Of a stretch of DNA of 64,000 nucleotides, positions 45,834-55,229 are shown piece after piece; within the stretch, counting starts at the first letter, position 1; the number at the start of each line of letters is the position of its first letter. The position numbers were made by a program, and so were the translations under genes. This stretch comes from Nocardia anaemiae NBRC 100462. GTDB lineage: Bacteria > Actinomycetota > Actinomycetes > Mycobacteriales > Mycobacteriaceae. Where the stretch lies: contig NZ_BDAZ01000021.1 in NCBI RefSeq assembly GCF_001612725.1, positions 34,939 to 98,938 of the forward strand, in the 5' to 3' direction. Under the pieces are notes generated by a model. That model saw only the letters and a list, made by a program, of their open reading frames with translations. It was not told the origin of the DNA and did not search any database.

Positions 45834-47348
45834 TCAATCCGTAGTGCGGCCTACGAGCTGCAATACCTCACGCACCCCCACCTTCATCGTCGCGTTTCGC
45901 GGAAGTTCGTCGACAACTGCTATCGCGACCGGAATCTTATAGGCCTCGAGGCGCTCCCGGACGAATGATTTCAGTTCACCCTCCTCCGGCGCACCGCCAG
46001 GCGCCGGAGTCACCACAGCAACCGGCACGCTACCCAGTCGGGAGTCCGGCGCGCCCACGACGACCGCGTCCGCCACCGCAGGGTGGGCCCGCAATGTGTC
46101 AGCCACCTCTCCCGCGTCGACCTTGAAACCACCACGGTTGATGACGTCGTCGACCCGCCCTTCGATGTACAGGAACCCGTCCGAATCGATACGGGCCAGA
46201 TCGCTCGTCCGGATCCATTGCCCCGCACGATCACCTGCGGCCTGCGCCGAACGAACCTCGAGGATTCCAACCGAGTCCGGACCCAGTACTGCGGGAGCAG
46301 AATCCTCCGCAGCGGTGGTCCGGTCGATAACCCGCAGTTCGACACCGGGATGAGCCCTACCGACACTGCCCCTTTTGCTCGGGCCGAACTTCTTGTGATC
46401 CTGCAGCGTCCAACTCGCAACGCCCTGGAACTCGGTCGCCCCGTATGCCTGAATCACCGGAATGTCATAGCGGGCGGTGAATTCGTCGGCGAGCGACTGG
46501 GGCAGGGGCGCGGTACCGGCTCGGACCGCCCGCAACGACCCGAGCCACTCCTTCGGAATGTCGGCATCGAGAATCATGCGCAGCGCGGCAGGGGGCATCC
46601 CGGACACGGCGATCTCATGATCCCGGACGGCCGCCGCCCACTTCCACGGATCGAATCTGTCGAGGAGCACCATTCTCCGCCCCTCGACCGCCATCACACA
46701 CAGCGCGAGCAGGGCACTCGTGTGCCCAAGGGGAAGCATCTGCACAGCGACCCCCGGACGCAGCTTCAGTTCGGGCTCACCCCCGGGGCCGTAGTGACCC
46801 AGCACGCCGGCCACAGACGCGTCGATATTGGCGTAGGTCATCGAAACCCGCTTGGGCGGGCCGGTCGTGCCACTGGTCTGCAAACTGATCGCGGTGTCCT
46901 CTTCGACCTTGCCGAAGTCCGCGCCCGGAGAAGCCGCGACGACCTCCGACACCTCCCGTAGGTCCGCGGCGATCCGCAATCCGAGGCCACCAGTAGCGGA
47001 AACCGCCCCGGCAACACCATCGCGCTTCCAGTCCTCTTCGTCGGCCACGACGATGGCCGGGCGCAGGGTCGCGATCTCGTCCACCATGGCAGCATCCGGA
47101 TGCATGCCGTTGATCGTCACGCAAGCGCGACGCAACGCGAGCAAACCGAGGATCGCGGCGGCGATCGTCGGCCTGTTGCGCGTGATCACAGCTATCACCG
47201 CGTTCGCGGGCAATCCCGATGCCGCGCGCTGCAGTTCCTCGGTGACGAACTCGACGTCTCCCCACGTCGACCATTGCCCCTCGTAATCAACGACGGGTAC
47301 GGCCGGGTCCACGGCCATCACTCGACGGATACGGGTCGAAACATCCAC
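45834..47348 (-). CDS. AMP-forming acyl-CoA ligase
   Basis: 504 residues. The P-loop ISLQTSGTTGPPKRVSMTY, the motif QAYGATEFQGVASW, the hinge FLYIEGRVDDVINRGG and a C-terminal catalytic lysine region (PRNATMKVGVREVL) are present. It is shorter and more divergent than the ligase at 35936. GTG 47348 follows GAGGAGG by 5 bases and was preferred to ATG 47381, which overlaps the operator. It is divergent from the CoA-transferase gene at 47402 and shares its operator. Confidence 0.88.
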   Translation of the reverse strand: MDVSTRIRRVMAVDPAVPVVDYEGQWSTWGDVEFVTEELQRAASGLPANAVIAVITRNRPTIAAAILGLLALRRACVTINGMHPDAAMVDEIATLRPAIVVADEEDWKRDGVAGAVSATGGLGLRIAADLREVSEVVAASPGADFGKVEEDTAISLQTSGTTGPPKRVSMTYANIDASVAGVLGHYGPGGEPELKLRPGVAVQMLPLGHTSALLALCVMAVEGRRMVLLDRFDPWKWAAAVRDHEIAVSGMPPAALRMILDADIPKEWLGSLRAVRAGTAPLPQSLADEFTARYDIPVIQAYGATEFQGVASWTLQDHKKFGPSKRGSVGRAHPGVELRVIDRTTAAEDSAPAVLGPDSVGILEVRSAQAAGDRAGQWIRTSDLARIDSDGFLYIEGRVDDVINRGGFKVDAGEVADTLRAHPAVADAVVVGAPDSRLGSVPVAVVTPAPGGAPEEGELKSFVRERLEAYKIPVAIAVVDELPRNATMKVGVREVLQLVGRTTD

Positions 47349-47387
47349 GTCTGCCTCCTCGGCGCCGATTGCCGGAATCATGGATAG

Positions 47388-47395
47388 AGTACACT
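47388..47395. promoter_or_regulatory. Shared regulon operator of ligase and CoA-transferase
   Basis: GAGTACACTG with core AGTACACT, 6 bases before the ATG at 47402. TAGAGT at 47385-47390 could be the -10 box of a leaderless transcript. Confidence 0.6.
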
Positions 47396-47401
47396 GTTTC
47401 C

Positions 47402-48568
47402 ATGCCTGAAGGTCAGACCGCTCACTACCTGCCGCTGTCCGGTGTCCGCATCTTGGACCTGGCCAAACTGATCCCGGGCGACCTCGCCACGCGCATCTTG
47501 GCCGACCTGGGTGCCGAAGTGGTGAAGGTGGAACTGCCGGGAATAGGGGACTACCTACGCAACATTCCGCCCATGTATGGGCCTGACTCCTACCATCACT
47601 TGGCGCTGAACCGAGGTAAGAAGAGCGTCGCGCTGGACTTGCGCACCGAGGCCGGCCTGCGGGATTTCCACGCGTTGGCGAACAAAGCCGACGCCATCAT
47701 GGAGGTCTCACAGCCCGGACGCTTTCAGCAGATGGGTATCGATTTCGCCGAGATGCGCCGCCAGCGGCCGGAATTGGTGATCTGCTCGATGACAGGATTC
47801 GGACAAACCGGACCGTTGGCGACGTTACCTTCCCACGGCTACAGCATGGACGCACTCGCCGGTACTGCGATTGTCGATCGCAAACCGGACCGTACCGAAT
47901 TCGCTGATGGCGGCCCCTCCTCCAGCATCAGCTCCGAGGCTGGCGCCTCAGCTGCTGCTACCGCCACGATGGCCGCGTTGTTCGGCGCACGGACCACCGG
48001 AATCGGTGCGTGGATCGATATCTCCTTCTGGGATGCGGCAGTCGAGATGAGTCGGGCCGCAATCGCGCACAGAGCCGCGATGGACGCACCTCGTCCAGTA
48101 TCAATGGACAAATGGTCCCTCTACGCCATTTATCGTGCCTCGGACGGACGGGACGTGGTGATCTGCGCGATCGAGCGGAAGTTCTTCGCTGCGTTCTGCA
48201 CAGGAATCGGGCGCGAAGACCTGATCGAACGGTGGTCGAGCCCGGTGGGCGGAAGCGTCGACTACGGCGACGCGAGTATGCGAACCGAACTCGACGCCGT
48301 GTTCCGAACCGCGACCGCGCAAGAGTGGCTGGACCGCTTCATCGAATGGGATGTCCCTGGCGGAATTGTCGAAACTCCGGACGATCTCGCGAATTTCGAG
48401 CACACGACGGCCCGCGGCCTGCTCGAACGCAACTGGCACGGCACCGTTCCCAATATCTTGTCGCCCATCCGGTGGATGGATTCCGGTACCCGGCCGGGTA
48501 CCGGCGCAGACGTGTGCTCCCCCGTAGGGGCCGACAACGAGGAGGTCTTCCGCACATGGCTCAGCTGA
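47402..48568 (+). CDS. Family III CoA-transferase or racemase-like enzyme
   Basis: 388 residues with the standard opening (LSGVRILDLAKLIPGDLATR) and LNRGKKSVALDLR. At the Asp position of formyl-CoA transferase the sequence reads HGYSMDALAGT, without the usual Asp, and the racemase His/Asp/Glu set is also missing. So neither activity is certain. The ATG at 47402 has no ribosome site and follows the operator closely, suggesting a leaderless message. Its stop overlaps the next crotonase start by 13 bases. Confidence 0.85.
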   Translation: MPEGQTAHYLPLSGVRILDLAKLIPGDLATRILADLGAEVVKVELPGIGDYLRNIPPMYGPDSYHHLALNRGKKSVALDLRTEAGLRDFHALANKADAIMEVSQPGRFQQMGIDFAEMRRQRPELVICSMTGFGQTGPLATLPSHGYSMDALAGTAIVDRKPDRTEFADGGPSSSISSEAGASAAATATMAALFGARTTGIGAWIDISFWDAAVEMSRAAIAHRAAMDAPRPVSMDKWSLYAIYRASDGRDVVICAIERKFFAAFCTGIGREDLIERWSSPVGGSVDYGDASMRTELDAVFRTATAQEWLDRFIEWDVPGGIVETPDDLANFEHTTARGLLERNWHGTVPNILSPIRWMDSGTRPGTGADVCSPVGADNEEVFRTWLS

Positions 48569-49323
48569 CAACAGACAGCGAGACAGATAACTCGACCGGC
48601 ATCACCTTCCACCGTGAGGACACGGTGGCGGTCCTGTCCCTGGACGCACCGCACCGCAACGCTTTGACACCTCAGTTCGCCGATGCGTTGGTCGCGAACC
48701 TGGAGAGTGCCGAAAAGGACGACACGATCACCTCGGTGCTGATCCGCTCCGAAGGGAAAACCTTCTGCAGCGGTGCAGATCTCGAACTTCTGAGCACGGT
48801 GGCCGCGGATCCTCTCGAAGAGGCCAACTACGCCGCTATCGGAAAGATCTACTCGATGTTCGAGCGGCTGCGCGACGCCCGGATTCCGACTCTCGCGGCG
48901 GTCAGCGGCACTGTCGTGGGCGCTGGAATCAATTTGCCGCTCGCCTGCGATCTGCGCCTGGTCGCCGACAACGTACGGATCATCGGCTTCGGGAGGGCAG
49001 GCGTCCACCCTGGAGGCGGCCATCTGACCATGTTGCGGCAGAACCTGTCGGCAGTCGCGGGAGCCGCGATCGCGTTGTTCAACCAGGAGATGAACGCCGA
49101 GCAGGCCGTCGCGTCCGGCTTCGCATGGCGAGCCGTGCCTGCGGCCGAACTCGACACGGCCGCACTCCAGACAGCGGCGGGTGCGGGCCCGGACGCACGG
49201 CTGTCCCGGGCGGTCACGTGGACATACCGCACCGTTGCCGAGACCGCACCGACGCCGCGCGCGGCGGTATTGCTGGAGCGCGCGCCCCAATTGTGGAGCC
49301 TGCAGCGACGTTTCGGTGATTGA
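48556..49323 (+). CDS. Crotonase-fold protein lacking hydratase glutamates
   Basis: 255 residues. Oxyanion-hole segments FCSGADLELLST and SGTVVGAGINLPLACDLRLV are clear. Where hydratases have PE and AME glutamates, this protein has GFGRAGVHPGGG and GAAIALFNQ, so neither base is present. It may be an isomerase, a thioesterase-like or hydrolase-type crotonase acting through other residues. GGAGG lies 10 bases before ATG 48556. It overlaps and is coupled to the preceding CoA-transferase. Confidence 0.88.
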   Translation: MAQLTTDSETDNSTGITFHREDTVAVLSLDAPHRNALTPQFADALVANLESAEKDDTITSVLIRSEGKTFCSGADLELLSTVAADPLEEANYAAIGKIYSMFERLRDARIPTLAAVSGTVVGAGINLPLACDLRLVADNVRIIGFGRAGVHPGGGHLTMLRQNLSAVAGAAIALFNQEMNAEQAVASGFAWRAVPAAELDTAALQTAAGAGPDARLSRAVTWTYRTVAETAPTPRAAVLLERAPQLWSLQRRFGD

Positions 49324-49344
49324 GCGGTTGAACAACGTGAAGTA

Positions 49345-49396
49345 GGCGGGCAACCAGGATGCGCCTGACGGCAAATTTGTTGCCCGCCAGGCGCAT
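49345..49396. repeat. Interlocked inverted repeats after the crotonase
   Basis: Arms A (49345-49354, GGCGGGCAAC) and A' (49379-49388) pair perfectly, and arms B (49359-49367, ATGCGCCTG) and B' (49388-49396) pair perfectly. The order A-B-A'-B' allows either of two mutually exclusive hairpins or an H-type pseudoknot. It starts 22 bases after the crotonase stop. Confidence 0.7.
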
Positions 49397-49886
49397 ACGT
49401 TCGCTCTCGCATCACATCGACCGGGTTTGCCACAGCGCTCGGTCGGTGTGTGTCCGCGCTTTCCAGCCGATCCCGGTCAAACGACCTTCCCGTGCGGCGA
49501 CGTCCGTAGTCGATCGACGGCAACGTCGCGGCTGGCGCTTGTCTACCGCCCGCGGCCGGACACGCGCTCCGGGGCGACCGGCTAGAAGATCACCGGCAAC
49601 TGCGCGGGGACGGGAACTGTGCCCGAGGATCTGCGGCACAGCGAGCGACATATCGAGCCGGATATCTGCATCCAGCCCGCCGACGCGAGCAGCGCTTCCA
49701 GCGATTGCGAAACCGCCGTCTTCGGAGAAATCTGCCGCCGCCCCTTGCTTTGCACCTGCCCGTGGACAACATGCCGATCACCGGTTTCGGGAGGCGGTGT
49801 TCCGCCTGGCGGGGTACATGTTGTTCCCCACCAAAAAACTCACGTCAGCTCGGCATGCCGCAGTCCACCCGGCATCCCTCCCGGGG
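49397..49886. other. Intergenic region between convergent genes
   Basis: About 490 bases with no gene I recognise; open frames here look non-coding. Confidence 0.5.
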
Positions 49887-51008
49887 TCACGCCGCGTCGA
49901 TCAGACTCGCTGCGGCGTTCAACCGCTGCCAGTCCGCACTTCCCAGCAGATCCCGGTCCAGCTGAGCACGTTTGAAGAACAGATGGCAGTCGTGCTCCCA
50001 CGTGTAGCCGATACCGCCGTGAACCTGAATCGCGTCGCCGGCCACCTTCACATATGCGTCGCGGGCGAAGGCCGCCACCAATCGAGCTCGCATGAGATCG
50101 CCGTCCGCCAAGGCGCGCGCGGCACCGGCGGATGCCGCAACCGCGCCCTCGACCTGCACGAAATCGTCCGCCAGCTTATGCTTCACGGCTTGGAACGAAC
50201 CGATCGGCCGATCGAACTGGGTCCGCTCGATCGCATATTCGGCGGCCATGTGCAGCAAACGATCGGCCCCGCCGGCAGCATCGGATGCCAGTGCGACCGA
50301 CGCCGCACACGTCAGCCGGTCGAGCAGATCGATCGCCTCCTGGCCGCGAACCAGCAGGTCACGGGGTTCAACGGCGGTTCCGGAGAAAGTAACCGTGCAC
50401 AGTTTGCGAGTACGGTCGTGTACACGCACCGGAAAGATCGTCGTCCCATTGCGATCGGGTTCGACAGCGTAGACGACGGTCTCGTCACCGGTATGCCCGG
50501 CAACCAGCAGAACCGATGCGGAGGCGGCGTCTGGGACGAAACCACACTCACCGTAGAGTCGGACACCCGAATCATCCGAAATCGCCTCGACAGCAGCGCC
50601 CTCGATCGAGGGGTTGCCGTCACGGTCACTGAGAACGACCGTGCCGACAAGTCCCTCGGCCAGCCGCGGCAGCCACGCCGCGGCCACGTCGGTGCTCGGG
50701 TAGGCCGCCAGCGCGCCCACCGTCAGAACAGCACTGGACAGGAACGGAACCGGCGCCAGTGCGCGACCCAACTCCTCCCCGATCACCGCCATGGCCGTGG
50801 GTCCGGCCTCCAGACCACCATGGCTTTCCGGCACCGCCATGGCCGACAGGCCGACCTCACTGTTCAGCGCATCCCACAGGGACCGGTCGAAGTCCTGCTC
50901 GTCGTCGGCGGCGATCTCCCGAACTCGCGACATCGGCAGCCGCCGCTCCAGAAGTCCACGCATGCTGGCACGGAGATCGGCCAGTTCCGCAACGCTGGGT
51001 TCGTTCAC
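49887..51008 (-). CDS. Acyl-CoA dehydrogenase, subunit of a heteromeric pair
   Basis: 373 residues. The C-terminal FAD/substrate segment YAIERTQFDRPIGSFQAVKH and the closing QVHGGIGYTWEHDCHLFFKR are clear, while the N-terminal and middle domains are reduced. This type is one half of two-subunit (alpha2beta2) dehydrogenases such as ChsE1-ChsE2 that act on steroid-derived CoA esters. The GTG at 51008 follows AAAGAAG. It lies 34 bases after the partner ACAD gene. Confidence 0.9.
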   Translation of the reverse strand: MNEPSVAELADLRASMRGLLERRLPMSRVREIAADDEQDFDRSLWDALNSEVGLSAMAVPESHGGLEAGPTAMAVIGEELGRALAPVPFLSSAVLTVGALAAYPSTDVAAAWLPRLAEGLVGTVVLSDRDGNPSIEGAAVEAISDDSGVRLYGECGFVPDAASASVLLVAGHTGDETVVYAVEPDRNGTTIFPVRVHDRTRKLCTVTFSGTAVEPRDLLVRGQEAIDLLDRLTCAASVALASDAAGGADRLLHMAAEYAIERTQFDRPIGSFQAVKHKLADDFVQVEGAVAASAGAARALADGDLMRARLVAAFARDAYVKVAGDAIQVHGGIGYTWEHDCHLFFKRAQLDRDLLGSADWQRLNAAASLIDAA

Positions 51009-51042
51009 TGATCTTCTTTCGTGGTACGTGGCGCGTCCGGCG

Positions 51043-52242
51043 TCACTTGGGTTCGCGGGGCAGGCCGAGCAGCCGTTCCCCGATGATGTTCCGCTGGATC
51101 TCCGAGGTTCCCCCCGCGATCGTCCATGTCCATGACCGGATGTGATCGAGCATCCAGTCTCCGGAGGTGTAGCTGATGTCGTTCTTGCGCTGCGGATCGA
51201 TGTGGGCATTCAACCCGTTGGTCTGTACGCCGAATTCGGTGAGACGCTGCAGGATCTGGCTGAATTGGAGTTTGAGCACCGAACCGGCCGCACCCGGATC
51301 CTGTCCCTCGGCAAGCTGGCCCAGGACTCGATCGTTCATCAGGCCGAATACCTCGACCTCCCCGGCGAACCGCGCGAGTTCGAGCCGGAAGGCCGAATCA
51401 GCGCTCACACCAGAGGCATTGGCCTGCGAGACCAACTGGGCCACCAGTGACCGGAGTCCCTCCTGCAGTTCGATCATCTGCGAATACCGCTCGGTGCTGA
51501 GCGTGGTCTGCGCGATCCGCCATCCGTTGTTCTCCGCCCCGATCAGGCGGTCCGCCGGGATCCGCACATCCGTGAGGAATACCTCGGCGAACTCCTTTGC
51601 CCCCGTGGCCTGGCGGATCGGTCGAACCTCCACACCCGGGCTCTGCATATCGAGGATGAACATGGAGATTCCGCGATGTTTGGGAGCCTCCGCGTCGGTC
51701 CGCGCGAGAAGCAGGCCCCATTTCGCATACAAGCCCATACTGGACCAGATCTTCTGGCCGTTGACCACGTAGACATCCCCTTCACGCCGCGCGCGGGTGC
51801 GCAGCGACGCCAGATCGGAGCCCGCGCCCGGCTCGGAGAAGCCCTGGCACCAGATGTCACCGGCCAGGATTCCGTCGAGCAGCTTCTGCTGTTCAGGTGT
51901 GCCGTGCTCCATCAGTGTGGCCGCGGCGTGCCCCAGCGAGATCGCGAGGTATCGAGGCCGTGGCGCGTTGGCTCGGGTCATCTCCTCCTGCAAGATCAAC
52001 TGCTGCGCCACCGAGGCGCCGGCGCCGCCGAATCGCTCCGGCCAGTGCGCGACCAGCAGCCCTGCGGAATGCAGTGTGCGCGCCCAGTTCTCGAAGAACT
52101 CGGCGACCTCGTCGTCATCGGCGAAGGGAAGGGTCTGCTCCCACCCTGCCGGGGTGTTGGCCTCCAGCCATCGGCGCACATTCGCGCGGTAGGTATCCAG
52201 ATCGGCGTCGTGTTGCGGCTTGCTGACCAACGTCTCGCTCAT
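51043..52242 (-). CDS. Acyl-CoA dehydrogenase, partner subunit
   Basis: 399 residues. WCQGFSEPGAGSDLASLRTR and VNGQKIWSSMGLYAKWGL are the FAD/substrate loops, and the C-terminus reads WTWTIAGGTSEIQRNIIGER. The catalytic Glu position of medium-chain enzymes (EGT) is Gly here, as in the group where the base sits elsewhere. Its ATG overlaps the ligase stop by ATGA. With the ACAD that follows and the ligase before it, it forms an activation-dehydrogenation unit. Confidence 0.92.
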   Translation of the reverse strand: MSETLVSKPQHDADLDTYRANVRRWLEANTPAGWEQTLPFADDDEVAEFFENWARTLHSAGLLVAHWPERFGGAGASVAQQLILQEEMTRANAPRPRYLAISLGHAAATLMEHGTPEQQKLLDGILAGDIWCQGFSEPGAGSDLASLRTRARREGDVYVVNGQKIWSSMGLYAKWGLLLARTDAEAPKHRGISMFILDMQSPGVEVRPIRQATGAKEFAEVFLTDVRIPADRLIGAENNGWRIAQTTLSTERYSQMIELQEGLRSLVAQLVSQANASGVSADSAFRLELARFAGEVEVFGLMNDRVLGQLAEGQDPGAAGSVLKLQFSQILQRLTEFGVQTNGLNAHIDPQRKNDISYTSGDWMLDHIRSWTWTIAGGTSEIQRNIIGERLLGLPREPK

Positions 52243-53831
52243 CGTGCCACCGCTCCTGTCGCCGGGCCGACCGGAACGTCACGCCTTCCGCTGGACACCT
52301 GCCCCGGATATCCACCGCCGCCGTATTCGCGATCGACCGCGTCGCGATCCACCTGACCGGTCTTCGTCTTCGGCAACGCCGTCACGAAAGTCACGAACCG
52401 GGGCTTCTTGTACGAAGCAATGTGGTCGCGACAGTGTTCGATCAGCTCTTCCGCAGTCACCGTGGCGCCGGCAGCCGTGACTACCACCGCCTTGACCGAC
52501 TGCGTCCACCGCTCATCGGGTACCCCGAGCACTACCACCTCCGACACCGCGGGATGTGCGCCCAGACACCGTTCGACCTCGATCGGATAGATGTTCTCCG
52601 AGGCCGATTTGATCATTTTCATCATGGGCCCGACGAACGTGATCGAGCCATCCTTCTCCCGGCGCCCCAGATCCCCGGTGCGATGCCATCCGTTCAAGCG
52701 GCGCTCGGCGTTGAGCTCATCGCGATTCAGGTAGCCGTTCATCACCACGGGGCCGCGGCAGATGATCTCGCCGGTCTCGCCGGTCGGCACCTCGACACCG
52801 GCGGCGTCCACGATGCGAACCTGCCCCAGCGGAGTGGTGCGTCCGTATATCGAGTCCGCCTTCGAACCCAGTCCATAGCTGGTGATCAGGCCCGTGACCT
52901 CGGATTGTCCATACCCGCCAGCGCGTCCGCTGGTCGGGTTCGCGCTCGGCGTGCACATCGTCCACGTCGCCGGGTCAGGATCCGGCCACAAGCTCCGAAG
53001 ATCCCACCGACCGTTCTGGTTCGCCTCGCGCATCGCCTCGACAGTCGGCGCCATGATGAATGCGCGGTTGCATTTCTCCCGGTCGATCACCTCGCACATC
53101 TCCTCCGCGTCGGTCCGCGCCACCACTACATTCGTGCCACCCAATAGGAACGTTGCGAGCGTCGTCATCACGGTGCCCAGGTGGAACAGCGGGCCGGAAT
53201 TGAGGAACACCGTCTCATCACTGATCTCGGCGATTCGCGCAATCACCAGGCCTTCGATGAGGGCCGCACGATGCGACAGCGCCGCCGCATGCGGACGGCC
53301 GCCGAAAGCCGCCGTGTAAATGCCCAGGACCGACAGATCAGGGTCGATCGGTTCCTCGGCATCGACTGTGGACCCCGTGGCGAGGACGGCTTCGTAACCG
53401 TCGGCGGCGACGGAATCATGCTGGATCCACTCCGCGTCGGCGGTTGCAAGAGCATGTGCCCGCTCGACCAGCTCACCGACATCGCTCTTCTGCCAGAGCA
53501 CCACAGCTGCATTCACATCGTCGATGACCGCAGCGAGCTCGGCGGCCGACTGCCGCCAGTTGACCGGCACCAGGAGTGCACCCAATTTGGCACAGGCGAG
53601 CAGGGTCTCGATGAGCCGGAAGGAGTTCTGACCGATCCAGAGCACCCGTTCCCCGGCCCTCACACCACGCTCGGAAAGCACGTTCGCCCACTGGGTGACG
53701 CGATCGTCGAGGGTGACGTAATCAAGCCTGAATTCGCCATCTACCAGCGCAGTCATCGATCCACGACTGCGCCTGTGCTCCCGTAGGACATCACCTAGCG
53801 AAGTCCACCCGACCGGATCTGCCGAGCCCAT
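52239..53831 (-). CDS. AMP-binding acyl-CoA synthetase with degenerate P-loop
   Basis: 530 residues. In place of the usual YTSGTTGxPKG it reads IYTAAFGGRPHAAALSH near residue 175, so the Thr/Ser-rich nucleotide loop is largely replaced. Other parts are normal: GYGQSEVTGLITSYG, the hinge RREKDGSITFVGPMMKMIKS and the C-terminal Lys in PKTKTGQVDRDAV. ATG 53831 follows GGAGGT; the longer frame to 54047 crosses the operator. It heads the operon with the two ACADs. Activity is likely but not certain. Confidence 0.85.
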   Translation of the reverse strand: MGSADPVGWTSLGDVLREHRRSRGSMTALVDGEFRLDYVTLDDRVTQWANVLSERGVRAGERVLWIGQNSFRLIETLLACAKLGALLVPVNWRQSAAELAAVIDDVNAAVVLWQKSDVGELVERAHALATADAEWIQHDSVAADGYEAVLATGSTVDAEEPIDPDLSVLGIYTAAFGGRPHAAALSHRAALIEGLVIARIAEISDETVFLNSGPLFHLGTVMTTLATFLLGGTNVVVARTDAEEMCEVIDREKCNRAFIMAPTVEAMREANQNGRWDLRSLWPDPDPATWTMCTPSANPTSGRAGGYGQSEVTGLITSYGLGSKADSIYGRTTPLGQVRIVDAAGVEVPTGETGEIICRGPVVMNGYLNRDELNAERRLNGWHRTGDLGRREKDGSITFVGPMMKMIKSASENIYPIEVERCLGAHPAVSEVVVLGVPDERWTQSVKAVVVTAAGATVTAEELIEHCRDHIASYKKPRFVTFVTALPKTKTGQVDRDAVDREYGGGGYPGQVSSGRRDVPVGPATGAVAR

Positions 53832-53882
53832 CGTTACCTCCGATTCGAAATCGAGCGTTGCGTCACACCCTACAACATAATT

Positions 53883-53890
53883 AGTATCCT
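53883..53890. promoter_or_regulatory. Regulon-like operator between ligase and PaaK-like gene
   Basis: ATTAGTATCCTC, core AGTATCCT with one mismatch, in the 94-base divergent gap. It lies 35 bases before the TTG at 53926. Confidence 0.45.
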
Positions 53891-53925
53891 CAAAAGCAAG
53901 ACCACCATGCTCCGAGGAGGCCCAC

Positions 53926-55200
53926 TTGTCCGACAAACTCGTCGACCGAGAACTGTTCGACCCGTCCCGGCAAACGATCGAGCCGGCGGAGAATCGGCGA
54001 CGGGCTCTGGCCGGGCTCGCCACGGAATGGGAACGCGCGTGGGACAACCCGTACTACAGCAAGCGCTTTCGAGAGGCCGGCCTGACTCCCGGCCCCATGC
54101 CCGATCTCGACGAGATTCCCCGCACAACCAAGGACGATCTGCGGGCCGATGTGCAGGCACATCCGCCGTTCGGAACCCATCGTTCGGTTACCCTCGCCAA
54201 CGCTCGCCGGGTGGGAACATCAACTGGGACCACCGGCAAGCCGTGGCTGCAGTTGTGGACCGAGCGCGACATGGCCAGTGCCATCGACGTCCGGATGCAG
54301 TACCTCTGGCGCGCGGGCATGCGACCCGACGGCCGGTTCGCACACAGCTGGCCGACCGGCCTGTATTCGACCGGCGTGCTGGCCGGACGCGACTTCCTGC
54401 GCGCGGAAATCATGGAGATCCCGTGCGGTCTCCCGAACACCGCACAGGACATCGCGACCCACCTCGATCTGTGGGAGTTGTTGTCCCCCACCGGTTTCAT
54501 GCTCACCGGCTCCCAGATCGGCATCTATGACGAGGCCGCGCGCGCAGCCGGCAAGGACCTGCGCACACTGTTCAACGGCGCTTCGGTTCTGATCGTGGAG
54601 GCTCTCTATCAATTCGAGGGCCCCCGCAAGCAGTTCGAAGAACAGTATGGGGTGCGGTTGCACAACATCACCGGCGCCTCGGAAGTGCCCGCCTACTCCA
54701 TCAACGACTGCCGCTTCCACACCGGCATGCACGTGCCGATCGGAAACCACTTGATCCAGGTGGTCGATCCCGAGACCGGGCGTGAGGTTCCCGCTGGGGA
54801 GCGCGGCAATCTCGTGCTCAATGCCTACGGCCTGGACGCGTTCTATATGCGATACGACCTCGAGGACATCGTGGTCGCCGAGACCGGTCCTTGCCCGTGT
54901 GGCGACACCGGCCAGCGGTACACCTTCATCGGTCGTGGCGCCGATCGGTGCGAAGTCCAAGGGAAGAAGATCCTTCCACTCGACATCCAGCTCGCGCTGT
55001 TCGAGCACGGTTCACCGGAGTTCCGGCTCAAGCCGGGCAAGTTGGACAAGGTCCAGCTCATGGTCGAGTGTGAGGGTTCGGCCGCGAACGGGCTCGCAGC
55101 GGACCTCGCGAGCCGCCTGGACGTCCCCGTCGAGATCGAGGCTGTCGAAACGGGCAGCCTGCCACGCTCGTCGTTCAAGCCGCGCCGCACCGCCTCGTAG
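53926..55200 (+). CDS. PaaK-like phenylacetate-CoA ligase family protein
   Basis: 424 residues, TTG start 5 bases after GAGGAGG. The glycine-rich nucleotide loop STGTTGKPWLQLWT near residue 98 and the GASEVPAYSIND motif are intact, as is the segment CPCGDTGQRYTFIGR with a Cys pair before the hinge. These fit PaaK-type adenylate-forming ligases of aromatic or cyclic acids. The C-terminal domain is shorter than in PaaK. It is followed 29 bases later by the beta-propeller gene, so the two are probably co-transcribed. Confidence 0.85.
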   Translation: MSDKLVDRELFDPSRQTIEPAENRRRALAGLATEWERAWDNPYYSKRFREAGLTPGPMPDLDEIPRTTKDDLRADVQAHPPFGTHRSVTLANARRVGTSTGTTGKPWLQLWTERDMASAIDVRMQYLWRAGMRPDGRFAHSWPTGLYSTGVLAGRDFLRAEIMEIPCGLPNTAQDIATHLDLWELLSPTGFMLTGSQIGIYDEAARAAGKDLRTLFNGASVLIVEALYQFEGPRKQFEEQYGVRLHNITGASEVPAYSINDCRFHTGMHVPIGNHLIQVVDPETGREVPAGERGNLVLNAYGLDAFYMRYDLEDIVVAETGPCPCGDTGQRYTFIGRGADRCEVQGKKILPLDIQLALFEHGSPEFRLKPGKLDKVQLMVECEGSAANGLAADLASRLDVPVEIEAVETGSLPRSSFKPRRTAS

Positions 55201-55229
55201 CCGACTTCCCCTCCACAACAAGGAGTTTC

